Of a stretch of DNA of 64,000 nucleotides, positions 31,274-41,142 are shown in pieces. Location: the NCBI GenBank assembly GCA_037623315.1, contig JBBJJH010000003.1, positions 1-64,000 on the forward strand. Direction: 5' to 3'. Numbering within the stretch: the stretch's first letter is position 1; the number at the start of each line of letters is the position of its first letter. A model generated the notes under the pieces. The model was not told where the DNA came from. It ran no database searches and was given only the letters and a program-made list of their open reading frames with translations. The DNA is from Halanaerobiaceae bacterium ANBcell28. GTDB lineage: Bacteria; Bacillota; Halanaerobiia; Halanaerobiales; DTU029. Both the position numbers and the translations under genes were made by a program.

Positions 31274-31829
31274 GGTCTTAACCCTAAAGAAAAATACAGA
31301 TAAACTATCATATTATTCTAAATCCTTCGTTAACAGTGTTTATCAGTAAGTTATCGCATTTAATTAATATTGTGAAAAATTCATTTTTTCACAGCGAAAA
31401 CTAAGAAATATTCATGTGAACTCACTTTATGGTTAGCCCACAAAAAGGTTATCTTTAGCTGCACCCCGGAGCACTCCCAATTTATATAAGACCTACAAGA
31501 ATATTACTGTTGCAGAACATATTTTTCGAAGCAACTAAAGTTCATATAGTAAAAACCTTCTTCCATTTGCGCATAGGTGGTTTTTACACTAAGCCATCGA
31601 GGCTGTCGCGGCAAAAATAAGGCCGAATATCACTAAGTTACTTTGCGAAAAATATGTAATTTACTCTAGATAACCTTTTTATGTTACAATCACTTTATAT
31701 CAAAGTCTTAAATAAGACTAGCCGCTGCCTCATCTATTACTAAAGTAACTTCAGGGTGAGTTTGCAATAGTGATGACTCCGGAGTAAAAAGTTGTAACAG
31801 TGAACGGAGGAGATCAAAATGCACAAAAG
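31274..31829. repeat. Gene-free stretch with interspersed repeat copy C
   Basis: It contains GCTGCACCCCGGAGCACTCCC at 31459-31479 and GAGGCTGTCGC-GG-CAAAAATAAGG at 31599-31622. Both modules are also present in copy A near 9.8-10.0 kb. AAAAAGGTTATCTTTAGC at 31442-31459 is the inverse of a motif near 12.8 kb. No gene is seen in 31274-31829. Confidence 0.5.
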
Positions 31830-31970
31830 ATGTTCTGTGATTGTTGTGATCAAATGGATAATATTATAAGTAGTGTTGAAGATAGATGTAATTATATAGA
31901 ACAGGAAGAGCCTCAATACAAGGTAAAAGAACAAATGCAAAATCAAGATAATAATCAAGAACAGCAATAA
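31830..31970 (+). CDS. Possible 46-residue Cys-rich acidic peptide
   Basis: The frame from ATG 31830 gives MFCDCCDQMDNIISSVEDR followed by a Glu/Gln-rich tail ending NNQEQQ. A strong GGAGGAG site lies at 31806-31812, but it is better spaced for an out-of-frame ATG at 31819, which stops after 16 codons. Either the true start is further from the site or a frameshift has broken the gene. The CDCC cluster and acidic tail resemble small coat or metal-binding peptides. Family not recognised. Confidence 0.35.
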   Translation: MFCDCCDQMDNIISSVEDRCNYIEQEEPQYKVKEQMQNQDNNQEQQ

Positions 31971-32001
31971 TGTTTTGTTTTTTAAATACCCAATATATAA
32001 T

Positions 32002-32033
32002 AAAAAAGAGCAATAATTTGTTTATCATTGCTC
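32002..32033 (-). terminator. Terminator of the glycan operon
   Basis: On the minus strand, GAGCAAT pairs with ATTGCTC around a 12-base loop and is followed by a run of six T (32002-32007). It lies just past the stop of the last glycosyltransferase gene (32055). T-rich sequence on the other side may let it also work for the small plus-strand frame ending at 31970. Confidence 0.75.
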
Positions 32034-32054
32034 CTTTTGAATGTTTCTTAAATA

Positions 32055-34499
32055 TTATTTATAGTAATATTTTTTTACTTTTATTAAAAAATTAATAATC
32101 TCATCTGCAAGTTCATCATATAAAAGCTTATTTTTCTCTAAAAAACCTTCTTCTATCTTTATTTTAGCTGTTTCTCTAAGCTGTTCTTTTATATTCCCCT
32201 CCATATTTAAAACTTTACCCACTCTGTATTTTGTAACAAATTCTTTTAATTCTTTTAGATCAAAAGTAACTACAGGTAAAGAAGCTCCCAAATATTCAAA
32301 TAATTTATTAGGTAAAGCAGTATCAAGAAAGGATTTATTTGCCTTATTTATATTAAAAATACAAAGTCCAAGATCATATTTAGTCATTTCTTCAATTAGT
32401 GTCTTTGTATCTCTACTTCCTTCCCAAGACAGATATTCCGATTTTTTATCCAGGGCTTGAAAATATTTATCTAAGCTAGCTAAATGATTTGGAGTGTAAA
32501 AATGAACATATATTTTATTATCTGCTAAGTTCAAGAATATATCCTCTAAAAACCTATGAGAATTTCTATCATTAATTAGTCCACCTTCATATACACAATG
32601 TATTTGATTATCCTGTAATCTTAGTTTAGCATGATTTATTTTGGGTAACATTTCCCGTAACATTAAATTGGGAAAACATATTATCGGTTTACCATTGTTC
32701 AAAGAAAATTTTTTAAATGCGAATTCTTTCATGGTATTACTTACATAAATATTAGCATCACTTTGGCAATTAGCAAGATATTCAAGTATAATTTGCTCAT
32801 TATTTAGTTTTTGGCGTAATGATAATAAATCATGGGTATCGTGAATGATAGGTTTATTAGTACTATTAAAAAGAGCAGTCAAAAAATCCGGTTCATTTGA
32901 ACTATATAAAATATCATAATTAGTGTTATTTATAAAATTAATGCTTTGACTAATATTCCTTAATTTATAGATTTCTTTATACGGTAAATCCATCTCCTGG
33001 TATTCACTAGTAATATAATCATCAACATACAAGATATCAACCTGTATTCCATTTTCACTTAGAATTCTGGCAACTTTGTGAGTCCTAATACATGGTTTAA
33101 ATTGTATAAATAAAACTTTTCTTATTAATTTCCGTTCATTTATTTTTCTTTTTTCTTGACAATATAAGATATTATTAAATACACTAGCTAATTTATTTGT
33201 TAGTTGTATACGTTCATATCTTTTTATTATTTTATCTATACTATAGTTATTTTGATTATTATTTATCCAATCTTTATAGTACTTTAGTATAGCCTCTTCT
33301 ATACCGTCAATATCATCAATTTCCACATTCATTCCTCTGGAAGTCTCCTGTAACAACTTATCTACTACACCACCTGTAGGAGCTAAAGATAATATATCTT
33401 TATTAAGTCTCAGATATTCAAAGATCTTACTACTATAAACCGATCTTTTCTTATCTCCTTTACCTATAATTAATAATAACAAATCTGCTTGATTGGCTTT
33501 TTCTAGACTTTCTAGATGAGGATGATAGCCAATAAAATCAATTATATCTGATAGTTGATTTTTATCGATAAATTTACACCATTCACTATTATTTTTCTGA
33601 CAGGTAAATTTAACTTTTATTTTATCTTTATCTATTAAATCCTTATTAATAAGATTATTTAAGGCCAGTAAAAATGTGTTAGGGAGAATATCAAAAGAAA
33701 ATAATCCATTATAAGCAATAGTGAAATGATGATTTTTTTCTTGATTTTCTTGAATTTCTTTAAAATCATCTTCATCATATCCATTTGTTATTGTTACTAG
33801 TTTTTCTTCTTCCAAATCAAAAATTCTTCTATAATTATCAGATATCATAGAAGAAACAGTAATAATTTTATCAGCAGTTTTAACAACCTTATCTTCCAAT
33901 TCATATTGCATTTTATAATTCAAACTTTTCATATCATGCTTAACATATGGGTGATTTGTCCATTCATCTCTAAAATCAGCTACCCATGCTTTTTGATATT
34001 TTTCTTTTAAATAATAAGCTATAATATGATCAGAAAAAGGACCTGAAGTACTATAAATCATATCAATTTTATTAATATCAATCATCTGATCTATTTTATC
34101 TAAGACAGTTTTAGCCCATAATATATAAGGATCAGGAAGCTGTAATAAACTTTGTATCTTATCCATTCCGTCAAATAATTGAAGAATATACTGATTCGTA
34201 AGTTCTGAATCCTTTATCATTCCTTTATATAACTCTACTAAGTCCTGCAAACCCTTAAAATCTATCTGATAACTTTCATCTATTCTAATAACTGATATAT
34301 CATTAGGTATATCTGTCATTAAGCTTTCATCTTTTATTGGATATACTGTTTTACCAACAGTAAGTACTACTGGCTCCCAGCTATATCTTTTTAAATATTT
34401 TACAAATTTAAGCGTTCTCTGAACACCTGAGCCCCCTACAGGTGGGAAAATATGTGCCACCACAAGAACTCTTTTTAAATCATTTGCTTTACACTCCAT
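32055..34499 (-). CDS. Double GT4-type glycosyltransferase (two GT-B domains fused)
   Basis: An 814-residue cytoplasmic enzyme with two glycosyltransferase units in tandem. The first (about 1-440) has a nucleotide-fold start KRVLVVAHIFPPVGGSGVQR, VADFRDEWTNH and the C-terminal SKIFEYLRLNKDILSLAPTGG donor-site segment. The second (about 455-814) begins KVLFIQFKPCIRTHKVARIL and has PIIHDTHDL and LPNKLFEYLGASLPVVTFD. Each would move one sugar, so the fusion may add two residues in sequence. It is last in the glycan operon. AGGAGG precedes the ATG. Confidence 0.8.
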   Translation of the reverse strand: MECKANDLKRVLVVAHIFPPVGGSGVQRTLKFVKYLKRYSWEPVVLTVGKTVYPIKDESLMTDIPNDISVIRIDESYQIDFKGLQDLVELYKGMIKDSELTNQYILQLFDGMDKIQSLLQLPDPYILWAKTVLDKIDQMIDINKIDMIYSTSGPFSDHIIAYYLKEKYQKAWVADFRDEWTNHPYVKHDMKSLNYKMQYELEDKVVKTADKIITVSSMISDNYRRIFDLEEEKLVTITNGYDEDDFKEIQENQEKNHHFTIAYNGLFSFDILPNTFLLALNNLINKDLIDKDKIKVKFTCQKNNSEWCKFIDKNQLSDIIDFIGYHPHLESLEKANQADLLLLIIGKGDKKRSVYSSKIFEYLRLNKDILSLAPTGGVVDKLLQETSRGMNVEIDDIDGIEEAILKYYKDWINNNQNNYSIDKIIKRYERIQLTNKLASVFNNILYCQEKRKINERKLIRKVLFIQFKPCIRTHKVARILSENGIQVDILYVDDYITSEYQEMDLPYKEIYKLRNISQSINFINNTNYDILYSSNEPDFLTALFNSTNKPIIHDTHDLLSLRQKLNNEQIILEYLANCQSDANIYVSNTMKEFAFKKFSLNNGKPIICFPNLMLREMLPKINHAKLRLQDNQIHCVYEGGLINDRNSHRFLEDIFLNLADNKIYVHFYTPNHLASLDKYFQALDKKSEYLSWEGSRDTKTLIEEMTKYDLGLCIFNINKANKSFLDTALPNKLFEYLGASLPVVTFDLKELKEFVTKYRVGKVLNMEGNIKEQLRETAKIKIEEGFLEKNKLLYDELADEIINFLIKVKKYYYK

Positions 34500-34556
34500 C
34501 TATATTTCCTCCTATTTAATTTCCCGATTTTATTGTTATTTTTCTTATTTTAATAA

Positions 34557-35681
34557 TTAAATAGATTTATAAAAACACATATATGCTAAGCCAAATAATA
34601 CATGTGCTGCATACCGAGCATAAAATGTATTATCTTTTGAAAAATTTGCTGGGTAAATGCTTAAATCAGGAAATTTATAATTAATCTTGAGTATATCTAT
34701 ACATTGATGTGTTTTTTCTTCTCTACCATATTTTGCGTAAAAAGCCAGCATAATGCCTATAGCCCAAACTCTAGCGGGTTTATTTCTTGCTATCCCACAC
34801 CCTACAGTACAAAGGGGAAATTCATAAATAAGTCCATCTTTCCAATAATAATCTAAAGAGCGAATAGCTTCTTCTATTGACCAACTTATATCAGTTTCAT
34901 TTCCAAAAATACGATATTTCTCCATACCCCATAAAATATAGAGGTGATGAAGCAAATCGTTTGCTCGATTTTTAAATTTAACTGGTGGATCAATTAATGA
35001 GTTCCAGAATGGATAATTTTGCTCCCAAAGAACATTATTAACCATTCCATTTGCTGCTTTATTTAAGAGCGCTTTCAAGAACTTGAGCTCAGTTTTATTA
35101 TAAATCTCACTGTGTTCAGATATTAAATGGGATAAACAGCCCAAAAACATTGCTGAAACATTTGTTGAAAAATATGCATCGTTTGAACTGATACTATACC
35201 AGAAATATCCTTCCTGCTCATTATATTCACTCCATACATTATGACACCAATACAAAGAAACCTCTTTTAATAACTGAAGCATATTCTTATACTCTTTTTC
35301 CTTCCAAAATGAATTTATCGACAAAGCATCTATTAATCCTTCAATTACAAATGCTGTTGTAATTGTATAAGGGTGATGTGGAGGATTAACTGAACCATCT
35401 GCAAAAGCATCCCATGCCTGAGGTAAACCCCAGCCTGGAAATCCATCATTATTCATATCAGAGTTCTCAAGTAACCAGCTAATGGACTTTTGAATTCGCC
35501 GTCTGCTTTCATCATTTGCCTGATAATGATAACGTAAGACTTCTGCAGAAAGAATCAATGCGTAAGTCATTGCTTGTTCTGTTAAACCACTATTCTTAAA
35601 CACAACTTCACGTCCAAGCCCTTGCTGATTTTCTGGAAATTTTGCTAATAAAGAATAATAGTCACGTAAGTTTAACCCCAT
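34557..35681 (-). CDS. Predicted alpha/alpha-toroid protein of a glycan operon
   Basis: A 374-residue protein built of repeated amphipathic helix pairs with aromatic loops (GFPGWGLPQAWDAFADG, PPHHPYTITTAFVIEGL, LLHHLYILWGMEKYR), as in (alpha/alpha)6 glycoside hydrolases, lyases and C5-epimerase-like folds. I cannot assign the family. No signal peptide is seen, so it would work in the cytoplasm on a lipid- or nucleotide-linked glycan, or serve as an epimerase. Located between the epimerase and the double glycosyltransferase. AAGGGGAG precedes the ATG. Confidence 0.6.
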   Translation of the reverse strand: MGLNLRDYYSLLAKFPENQQGLGREVVFKNSGLTEQAMTYALILSAEVLRYHYQANDESRRRIQKSISWLLENSDMNNDGFPGWGLPQAWDAFADGSVNPPHHPYTITTAFVIEGLIDALSINSFWKEKEYKNMLQLLKEVSLYWCHNVWSEYNEQEGYFWYSISSNDAYFSTNVSAMFLGCLSHLISEHSEIYNKTELKFLKALLNKAANGMVNNVLWEQNYPFWNSLIDPPVKFKNRANDLLHHLYILWGMEKYRIFGNETDISWSIEEAIRSLDYYWKDGLIYEFPLCTVGCGIARNKPARVWAIGIMLAFYAKYGREEKTHQCIDILKINYKFPDLSIYPANFSKDNTFYARYAAHVLFGLAYMCFYKSI

Positions 35682-35731
35682 ACTAATTCTCCCCTTCTTT
35701 ACTAAATTTGTTCGTGAAATTTAACTTGTTA

Positions 35732-36796
35732 TTATAATTTGTCTATTATATCAATAATATTTTTTACCGTATCACCTGTTCCAAAATGATCTTCTTTCTT
35801 TTGTTCAAGATCAATTTCTTGATTTTTTATAGCTTCTAATAATATACTATTTACATCAACTAGGGTATTCCAATTATTTTCTAATGTTTCTATCCATTCG
35901 GTTGAACTACGTAAAGTAATACATTGTTTTGAGGCAAAATAAGCTTCTTTTTGTAACCCCCCTGAATCAGTCAAGACTTTCTTGCAATTTATAAGCAAAT
36001 TTAGCATATCTAAATAAGCAACAGGTTCTATAAATAGTATATTATTATAATTATTTCTCTCTAAATTATATGACTTAATTTTTGCTATAGTGCGAGGATG
36101 AACAGGAAAGACTACCTGATAATCCAAATTGTTAAAAGTCTTTAAAATAGTTATCAATTTATTCTTCTTATCAGTATTTTCTACTCGATGTATAGTTGCT
36201 AAATAATATTTGTTTTTTCTTAAATTCAATTTTTCCAATATTTTAGAATTTTGCTCTGCTTTTTTTCTATATTTTAAAAACAAATCATACATGATGTCTC
36301 CTACATTATAGACCTGCTCTATTATCCCTTCCTGTCGAAGATTATTTACTGCGTTTTTACTAGGACATAATAATATATCGGAAAGATGATCAGTTGCTAT
36401 TCTGTTTTGCTCTTCAGGCATCCTTTTATCATAACTTCTCAATCCAGCCTCAATATGCAGCAATACTATATTTAATTTGCTGGCTGCTAAAGCTGCAGCA
36501 ATAGTTGAATTAGTATCACCAAACACAATCACACAATCTGGTTTTTCTTTAATTAGCTTTTCCTCTAACTTTATTAAGATTTTTCCTGTCTGCTTACCAT
36601 GTGTAGCAGAACCAACTTCAAGGTTATAATCAGGCATTGCTATCTTAAGTTCCTGAAAAAATATTTCCGAAATATTTTTATCATAATGCTGTCCAGTATG
36701 AATTAATACTTCAGAGTGTTTTTCTCTTAGCTTTTGACTAAGTAAAGCTGCTTTTATAAATTGTGGTCTTGCACCTATAATAGTAGCTATTTTCAT
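35732..36796 (-). CDS. UDP-N-acetylhexosamine 2-epimerase (WecB/WbpI type)
   Basis: A 354-residue non-hydrolysing epimerase with the family N-terminus KIATIIGARPQFIKAALLS, the HTGQHYD segment, HIEAGLRSYDKRMPEEQNR and DSGGLQKEA. In this operon the expected reaction is the last step to UDP-2,3-diacetamido-mannuronate (WbpI); plain UDP-GlcNAc to UDP-ManNAc (WecB) is the alternative. The ATG at 36796 gives the normal N-terminus; an upstream GTG would add three residues. The ribosome site is weak, consistent with coupling to the gene ending 14 bases upstream. Confidence 0.88.
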   Translation of the reverse strand: MKIATIIGARPQFIKAALLSQKLREKHSEVLIHTGQHYDKNISEIFFQELKIAMPDYNLEVGSATHGKQTGKILIKLEEKLIKEKPDCVIVFGDTNSTIAAALAASKLNIVLLHIEAGLRSYDKRMPEEQNRIATDHLSDILLCPSKNAVNNLRQEGIIEQVYNVGDIMYDLFLKYRKKAEQNSKILEKLNLRKNKYYLATIHRVENTDKKNKLITILKTFNNLDYQVVFPVHPRTIAKIKSYNLERNNYNNILFIEPVAYLDMLNLLINCKKVLTDSGGLQKEAYFASKQCITLRSSTEWIETLENNWNTLVDVNSILLEAIKNQEIDLEQKKEDHFGTGDTVKNIIDIIDKL

Positions 36797-36809
36797 AGAA
36801 AACACTTAC

Positions 36810-39254
36810 TTATAATAGTTCTACATTTTCTTTATTTTTAAGTCCTTTCATAGCATTCCTGGTATCAAAAATAAGTTTTGCATGTTTTTGAATAAAATTA
36901 TAATCATAAGATGAATGTTTACATGTAATAAATACTAAATCTACACTTTCAAGAACTTCTTTTCCTAAGACCATAGACTGATAGCATTGTTCATCTATTT
37001 TAAATTCATTTATAAAAGGATCATTGTATTCTAATATTACTCCTTTTTTCTTTAGTAGTTTAAAAAGCTCAATGCCAGGAGAAGACCTTATATCATCTAT
37101 ATCCTGTTTATAGGCAAGACCTAATTGAAGAATTTTAGAGTCTTTTAATTGTTTTCCTTCTCTATTTAGAAGATCATTAATTCTTTCCAATATATATTTA
37201 GGCATCTGCATATTTATATCTGCTGCCAATTCAATGAACTTAGTTCTAAATTTAAATTGTTTAGCCAGCCAGGATAAATAAAAAGGATCTATAGGAATAC
37301 AATGTCCACCCACACCTGGACCTGGATAAAAAGCTTTATAGCCATATGGTTTTGTGCTAGCGGCTTCTATTACTTCCCAGATATCTAAACCCATTTCATT
37401 TGCTAAAATAGCCATTTCATTAACCAGTGCAATATTCACATAACGATAAGTATTTTCTAAGATTTTTTCCATTTCAGCTACTGCAGGACTGGAAACTTGA
37501 TATACTTTTTCTTCGATAATATTTTGATAAAGTTCTTTTGCTAAATCACTTGATTCTTGATTAATCCCTCCCACAACTTTAGGTGTATTTTTAATATTAT
37601 AAAATTTATTACCAGGATCAACTCTTTCTGGAGAAAAAACAAGAAAGAAATCTTCACCAGCCTTTAAGCCACTTTTCTCCAAAATAGGTCTAAGAAAGTT
37701 TTCAGTTGTACCAGGATAAGTGGTACTTTCCAGGATAACCAATACTCCCTTTTGTATATATTTGGCTATATTTTCTCCTGTTTTTCTCAAATATGAAGTA
37801 TCTGGTTGTGAATAATCATCTAAAGGAGTAGGTACACAGATAAGAATACAATCGACTTCTTTTAGAAAAGAAAGATCATTAGTAGCTCTTAATCTACCGT
37901 TTTTAACTACCTTTTTTAAATCTCCTGCAATAATATCACCTATATAATTTTCTCCCCTATTAACCATCTTTACTTTTTTACTTTGAATATCAAACCCAAT
38001 TGTTTTATATCCAGCTTTAGCCTTCTCCACAGCCAGTGGTAAACCTACATAACCTAATCCTATAACACCAACAACCGCTTCCTTATCCTTAATCTTTTTT
38101 AATAATTGTTCTTGCAAAGACTTCTTTTTTTCTATAATAAATTTTTTATTAAACTCATATATTGACTTTACAACATATTCTATTTCATCTTCCTTTAATG
38201 CAGGATCAATAGGTAATGCTAAAACTTTATTACAAAGATTTTCTGCAAGTGCTAGATCCCCCTCTTTATAACCCAAATCTCTATAACACTCCTGTAAATG
38301 GAGTGGTATTGGGTAGTATATAGCTGTAGCAATTCCTTTTCCTTTTAAATAATCTTTCAAGCCATCACGCTTCTCTGTTTTTATTACATATTGATGATAT
38401 ACATGTTGAAAATCATGCTTTTCATCTGCTAATGAAATATATTGATCTAAATTATACTCTTTAAATAGTCTATTATAATGTTTAGCTACTCTTCGCCTTC
38501 CCGCTATCCACTTATCCAGATACTTTAACTTAACTCTTAATACAGCTGCCTGAATTTCATCCAGACGACTATTATAAGCTATTTCTGTATAACGATATTT
38601 AGATTTAGCACCATGAATTCTTAAGCTTTTAATCCTTGAAGCAAGCTGATAATTATTACTTAGTATCATTCCTCCATCACCATAAGCACCAAGATTTTTA
38701 GAGGGAAAAAAGCTCAAAGTAGCTAGATCACCATAATACCCTACTCCTTTTCCTTTATATGTACCACCAATTGCCTGACAGGCATCCTCGACTATTTTTA
38801 AATTATATTTATCAGCAATATCCTTAATTTTTTTCATATTAGCCAATTGTCCAAATAAATGAACAGGGATAATAGCTTTTGTTTTATCTGTAATCTTTTT
38901 CTCAATTTGAAAAGGATTAAGATTATAAGTGTCTTGTTCAATATCAAGAAATACAGGAGTTGCTTTTAGTTTAGATATAGCCCCTGCTGTAGCTATGAAG
39001 CTAAAGGCAGGTAGAAGAACCTCATCTCCTTCGCCTATATCCAGGGCTTTTAGTGAGAGTAGTAAAGCATCTGTACCAGAGGCTACACCTACTCCATACT
39101 TTACACCACAATAATTTGCAATCTCTTCTTCAAGTTGCAAGACCTGCTCACCCAAAATATATTGACCACTATCTAAAACATCATTTATAGCAGCCTGTAT
39201 TTCACTTCTTATTTCTTTATATTGATTTTTTAAATCTAATAAAGGTATCTTCAT
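36810..39254 (-). CDS. Fused DegT-family aminotransferase and UDP-HexNAc 6-dehydrogenase (WbpE-WbpA type)
   Basis: An 814-residue fusion. Residues about 1-370 are a DegT/DnrJ/EryC1 PLP aminotransferase with Schiff-base K186 in SFFPSKNLGAYGDGG and VEDACQAIGG. Residues about 390-814 are a UDP-sugar dehydrogenase with NAD-binding VVGVIGLGYVGLPLA, CVPTPLDDYSQPD, the catalytic Cys in GVGGHCIPIDP and AYKQDIDDIRSSP. The two halves are the WbpE and WbpA steps of UDP-ManNAc(3NAc)A synthesis, normally separate proteins. Both active sites look intact. ATG 39254 or 39257 is preceded by GGGAGG. Confidence 0.88.
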   Translation of the reverse strand: MKIPLLDLKNQYKEIRSEIQAAINDVLDSGQYILGEQVLQLEEEIANYCGVKYGVGVASGTDALLLSLKALDIGEGDEVLLPAFSFIATAGAISKLKATPVFLDIEQDTYNLNPFQIEKKITDKTKAIIPVHLFGQLANMKKIKDIADKYNLKIVEDACQAIGGTYKGKGVGYYGDLATLSFFPSKNLGAYGDGGMILSNNYQLASRIKSLRIHGAKSKYRYTEIAYNSRLDEIQAAVLRVKLKYLDKWIAGRRRVAKHYNRLFKEYNLDQYISLADEKHDFQHVYHQYVIKTEKRDGLKDYLKGKGIATAIYYPIPLHLQECYRDLGYKEGDLALAENLCNKVLALPIDPALKEDEIEYVVKSIYEFNKKFIIEKKKSLQEQLLKKIKDKEAVVGVIGLGYVGLPLAVEKAKAGYKTIGFDIQSKKVKMVNRGENYIGDIIAGDLKKVVKNGRLRATNDLSFLKEVDCILICVPTPLDDYSQPDTSYLRKTGENIAKYIQKGVLVILESTTYPGTTENFLRPILEKSGLKAGEDFFLVFSPERVDPGNKFYNIKNTPKVVGGINQESSDLAKELYQNIIEEKVYQVSSPAVAEMEKILENTYRYVNIALVNEMAILANEMGLDIWEVIEAASTKPYGYKAFYPGPGVGGHCIPIDPFYLSWLAKQFKFRTKFIELAADINMQMPKYILERINDLLNREGKQLKDSKILQLGLAYKQDIDDIRSSPGIELFKLLKKKGVILEYNDPFINEFKIDEQCYQSMVLGKEVLESVDLVFITCKHSSYDYNFIQKHAKLIFDTRNAMKGLKNKENVELL

Positions 39255-39289
39255 CATATTCCTCCCTAATAAATCTAGTCATTATCAAT

Positions 39290-40036
39290 TTACTTATCTT
39301 GATTCTCCAGCAATTGCTCTCGGGGAACAGTTTTATATATCCTGGCAGGGGAACCCATAACTATTTTCTTAGGAGGAGTATCCTTAGTGACAAGACTTCC
39401 AGCTGCAACCACTGTATCTATATTTATTGTTTTACCAGGTAAAATAGTTGCATTAGCACCTATTCGCCCACCTTTTTTAACAGAAACACCTTGAAAATGT
39501 TTAAACCTTTCCTTAGTCCTACCCAAAAAATTATCATTGGTGGTTACAACTCCAGGGGCAATAAAGGCATAATCATCTACACTGGAATAAGCACTTATAT
39601 AAGAATTAGTCTCCAGCTTACAATTAGAACCTATTTGACTTTTATTTTCTATTGTTACATTACGTCCTATAATAGTTCTAGTACCAATGCTAACATTTTC
39701 ACGAACAGTAGCCAGATCTGCAATTAAAACATCCTTCTCAATTCTGGAATTGGCATAAATCACAGCACTAGTACCTATTAAACAATTATCTTCTATTATT
39801 GCCGGTTCTTCTTTATTCTCATTTTGAAAGATACTATTAACTGCTCGTAATGGTTGTTTTCCAATCACTACATTGTCATCAATCCTTACATTATCACCTA
39901 TTTTACTCCCTTCATAAATAACTACATTATTGGCTATTTGCACATTATCACCAATCTCAACATCATCTTTGATAACTGTATATGCACCAATTTTAAGATT
40001 TTTTCCTATTTTAGCTTTATTACTGATTAAGTTCAT
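39290..40036 (-). CDS. Left-handed beta-helix N-acetyltransferase (WbpD-like)
   Basis: A 248-residue hexapeptide-repeat protein: imperfect I-G-x-x-x-x coils run almost the whole length (NLKIGAYTVIKDDVEIGDN through ANATILPGKTINIDTVVAAG), ending in SPARIYKTVPREQL. It is longer than typical WbpD (about 190 residues) because of extra coils. In context it would acetylate the 3-amino group of UDP-GlcNAc3NA. Its ATG overlaps the preceding stop as ATGA, so translation is coupled. Confidence 0.8.
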   Translation of the reverse strand: MNLISNKAKIGKNLKIGAYTVIKDDVEIGDNVQIANNVVIYEGSKIGDNVRIDDNVVIGKQPLRAVNSIFQNENKEEPAIIEDNCLIGTSAVIYANSRIEKDVLIADLATVRENVSIGTRTIIGRNVTIENKSQIGSNCKLETNSYISAYSSVDDYAFIAPGVVTTNDNFLGRTKERFKHFQGVSVKKGGRIGANATILPGKTINIDTVVAAGSLVTKDTPPKKIVMGSPARIYKTVPREQLLENQDK

Positions 40037-41142
40037 CTACTCACCCTACTTGTAGTTGAATAATCATCTAAAGGTAAATTGATAATTTTACCCTTTTTAG
40101 CTGATTTATAAATACCCAGAACTAATTCAATTGCTTTCTTTCCTTCTTCTCCATCAACTAAAGGCTTTTCATTATATTTAATGGCATTAAGAAAATCTTT
40201 GAACAATAAGTTATGACCATAACCGTAAGCAGATTCAGTCTCATAACTGAATCTTTTCATCTCATTTTCTTCACCTTCACGACTATCAGCAAACTTCCAA
40301 TCTTTAATTTGATTAAGAGCAATACCAGCAATTCTAACAGTTCCCTTTTCGCCAAATATATTAAAAGTTTCTTCAAGGTTACTTGGATAAACGCATACTG
40401 TTCCTTCAATCACAGCAATGACACCACTTTTAAATCTAAGAACAGCCATAGCTGCATCTTCCGTCTCAATATTTCGTAAAAAATTATCAGATTCAGCATA
40501 AACCCTCTCTATATCACCTAAGAACCAGCGTAATATATCAATATTATGAATACATTGATTGATCAAAATCCCACCATCTAAAGCCAGAGTCCCATGCCAA
40601 TTATCCATACTGTAATAATGATCATTACGATTCCAGCGCACACTGGCCACGGCATGAACAAGTTTACCGAAACGACCTCTATCAATCGCCTCTTTTAAAT
40701 GTTGAATTGTAGGATTAAAGCGATTCTGGTGGCAAACCGCTAATTTTAAATCTTTCTCTTTGGCTACTGTTATCATTTTTCTGGCTTCACTAATGGATAG
40801 CGCCATTGGTTTTTCAACAATCACATGCTTATTTGCATTTAAAGCATCTACCGTAATACTTGCGTGATAACCACTTTCAGTTCCTATGATAACTATATCT
40901 ATTTCCTTATCTTTAAGTAACTTTTGATAATCATGATATTTTTTTAACTTTTTATTTGCGAAAATATTACCTCTCTTCTCTATCTCATGGTGATAATCTG
41001 AAATAGCTCTATCCATTCTTTCATGTATTAAATCAGAAACTGCACACAAGTTCATTTCCAGATAATTAGCTGCTATCCCCTCAATATGTTTTACTGATAT
41101 GCGTCCACACCCTATCAGACCAACATTAAATCTCTTTTTCAT
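40033..41142 (-). CDS. Gfo/Idh/MocA oxidoreductase (WbpB-like 3-dehydrogenase)
   Basis: A 369-residue NAD-dependent sugar oxidoreductase with FNVGLIGCGRISVKHIEGIA, VEKPMALSISEA and GGILINQCIHNIDILRWFLG (the catalytic His/Asp region). In the pathway it oxidises C3 of UDP-GlcNAcA to supply the aminotransferase. The start at 41142 is chosen for the family N-terminus and an AGGATGG site; the long frame upstream to 41244 is inside the previous gene. It overlaps that gene by 17 bases. Confidence 0.86.
   Translation of the reverse strand: MKKRFNVGLIGCGRISVKHIEGIAANYLEMNLCAVSDLIHERMDRAISDYHHEIEKRGNIFANKKLKKYHDYQKLLKDKEIDIVIIGTESGYHASITVDALNANKHVIVEKPMALSISEARKMITVAKEKDLKLAVCHQNRFNPTIQHLKEAIDRGRFGKLVHAVASVRWNRNDHYYSMDNWHGTLALDGGILINQCIHNIDILRWFLGDIERVYAESDNFLRNIETEDAAMAVLRFKSGVIAVIEGTVCVYPSNLEETFNIFGEKGTVRIAGIALNQIKDWKFADSREGEENEMKRFSYETESAYGYGHNLLFKDFLNAIKYNEKPLVDGEEGKKAIELVLGIYKSAKKGKIINLPLDDYSTTSRVSR

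Noticed and set aside
31740-31967. 75-codon minus-strand open frame
   Set aside because: Leu/Ile/Phe-rich antisense of the Glu/Gln-rich plus-strand frame; no ribosome site.
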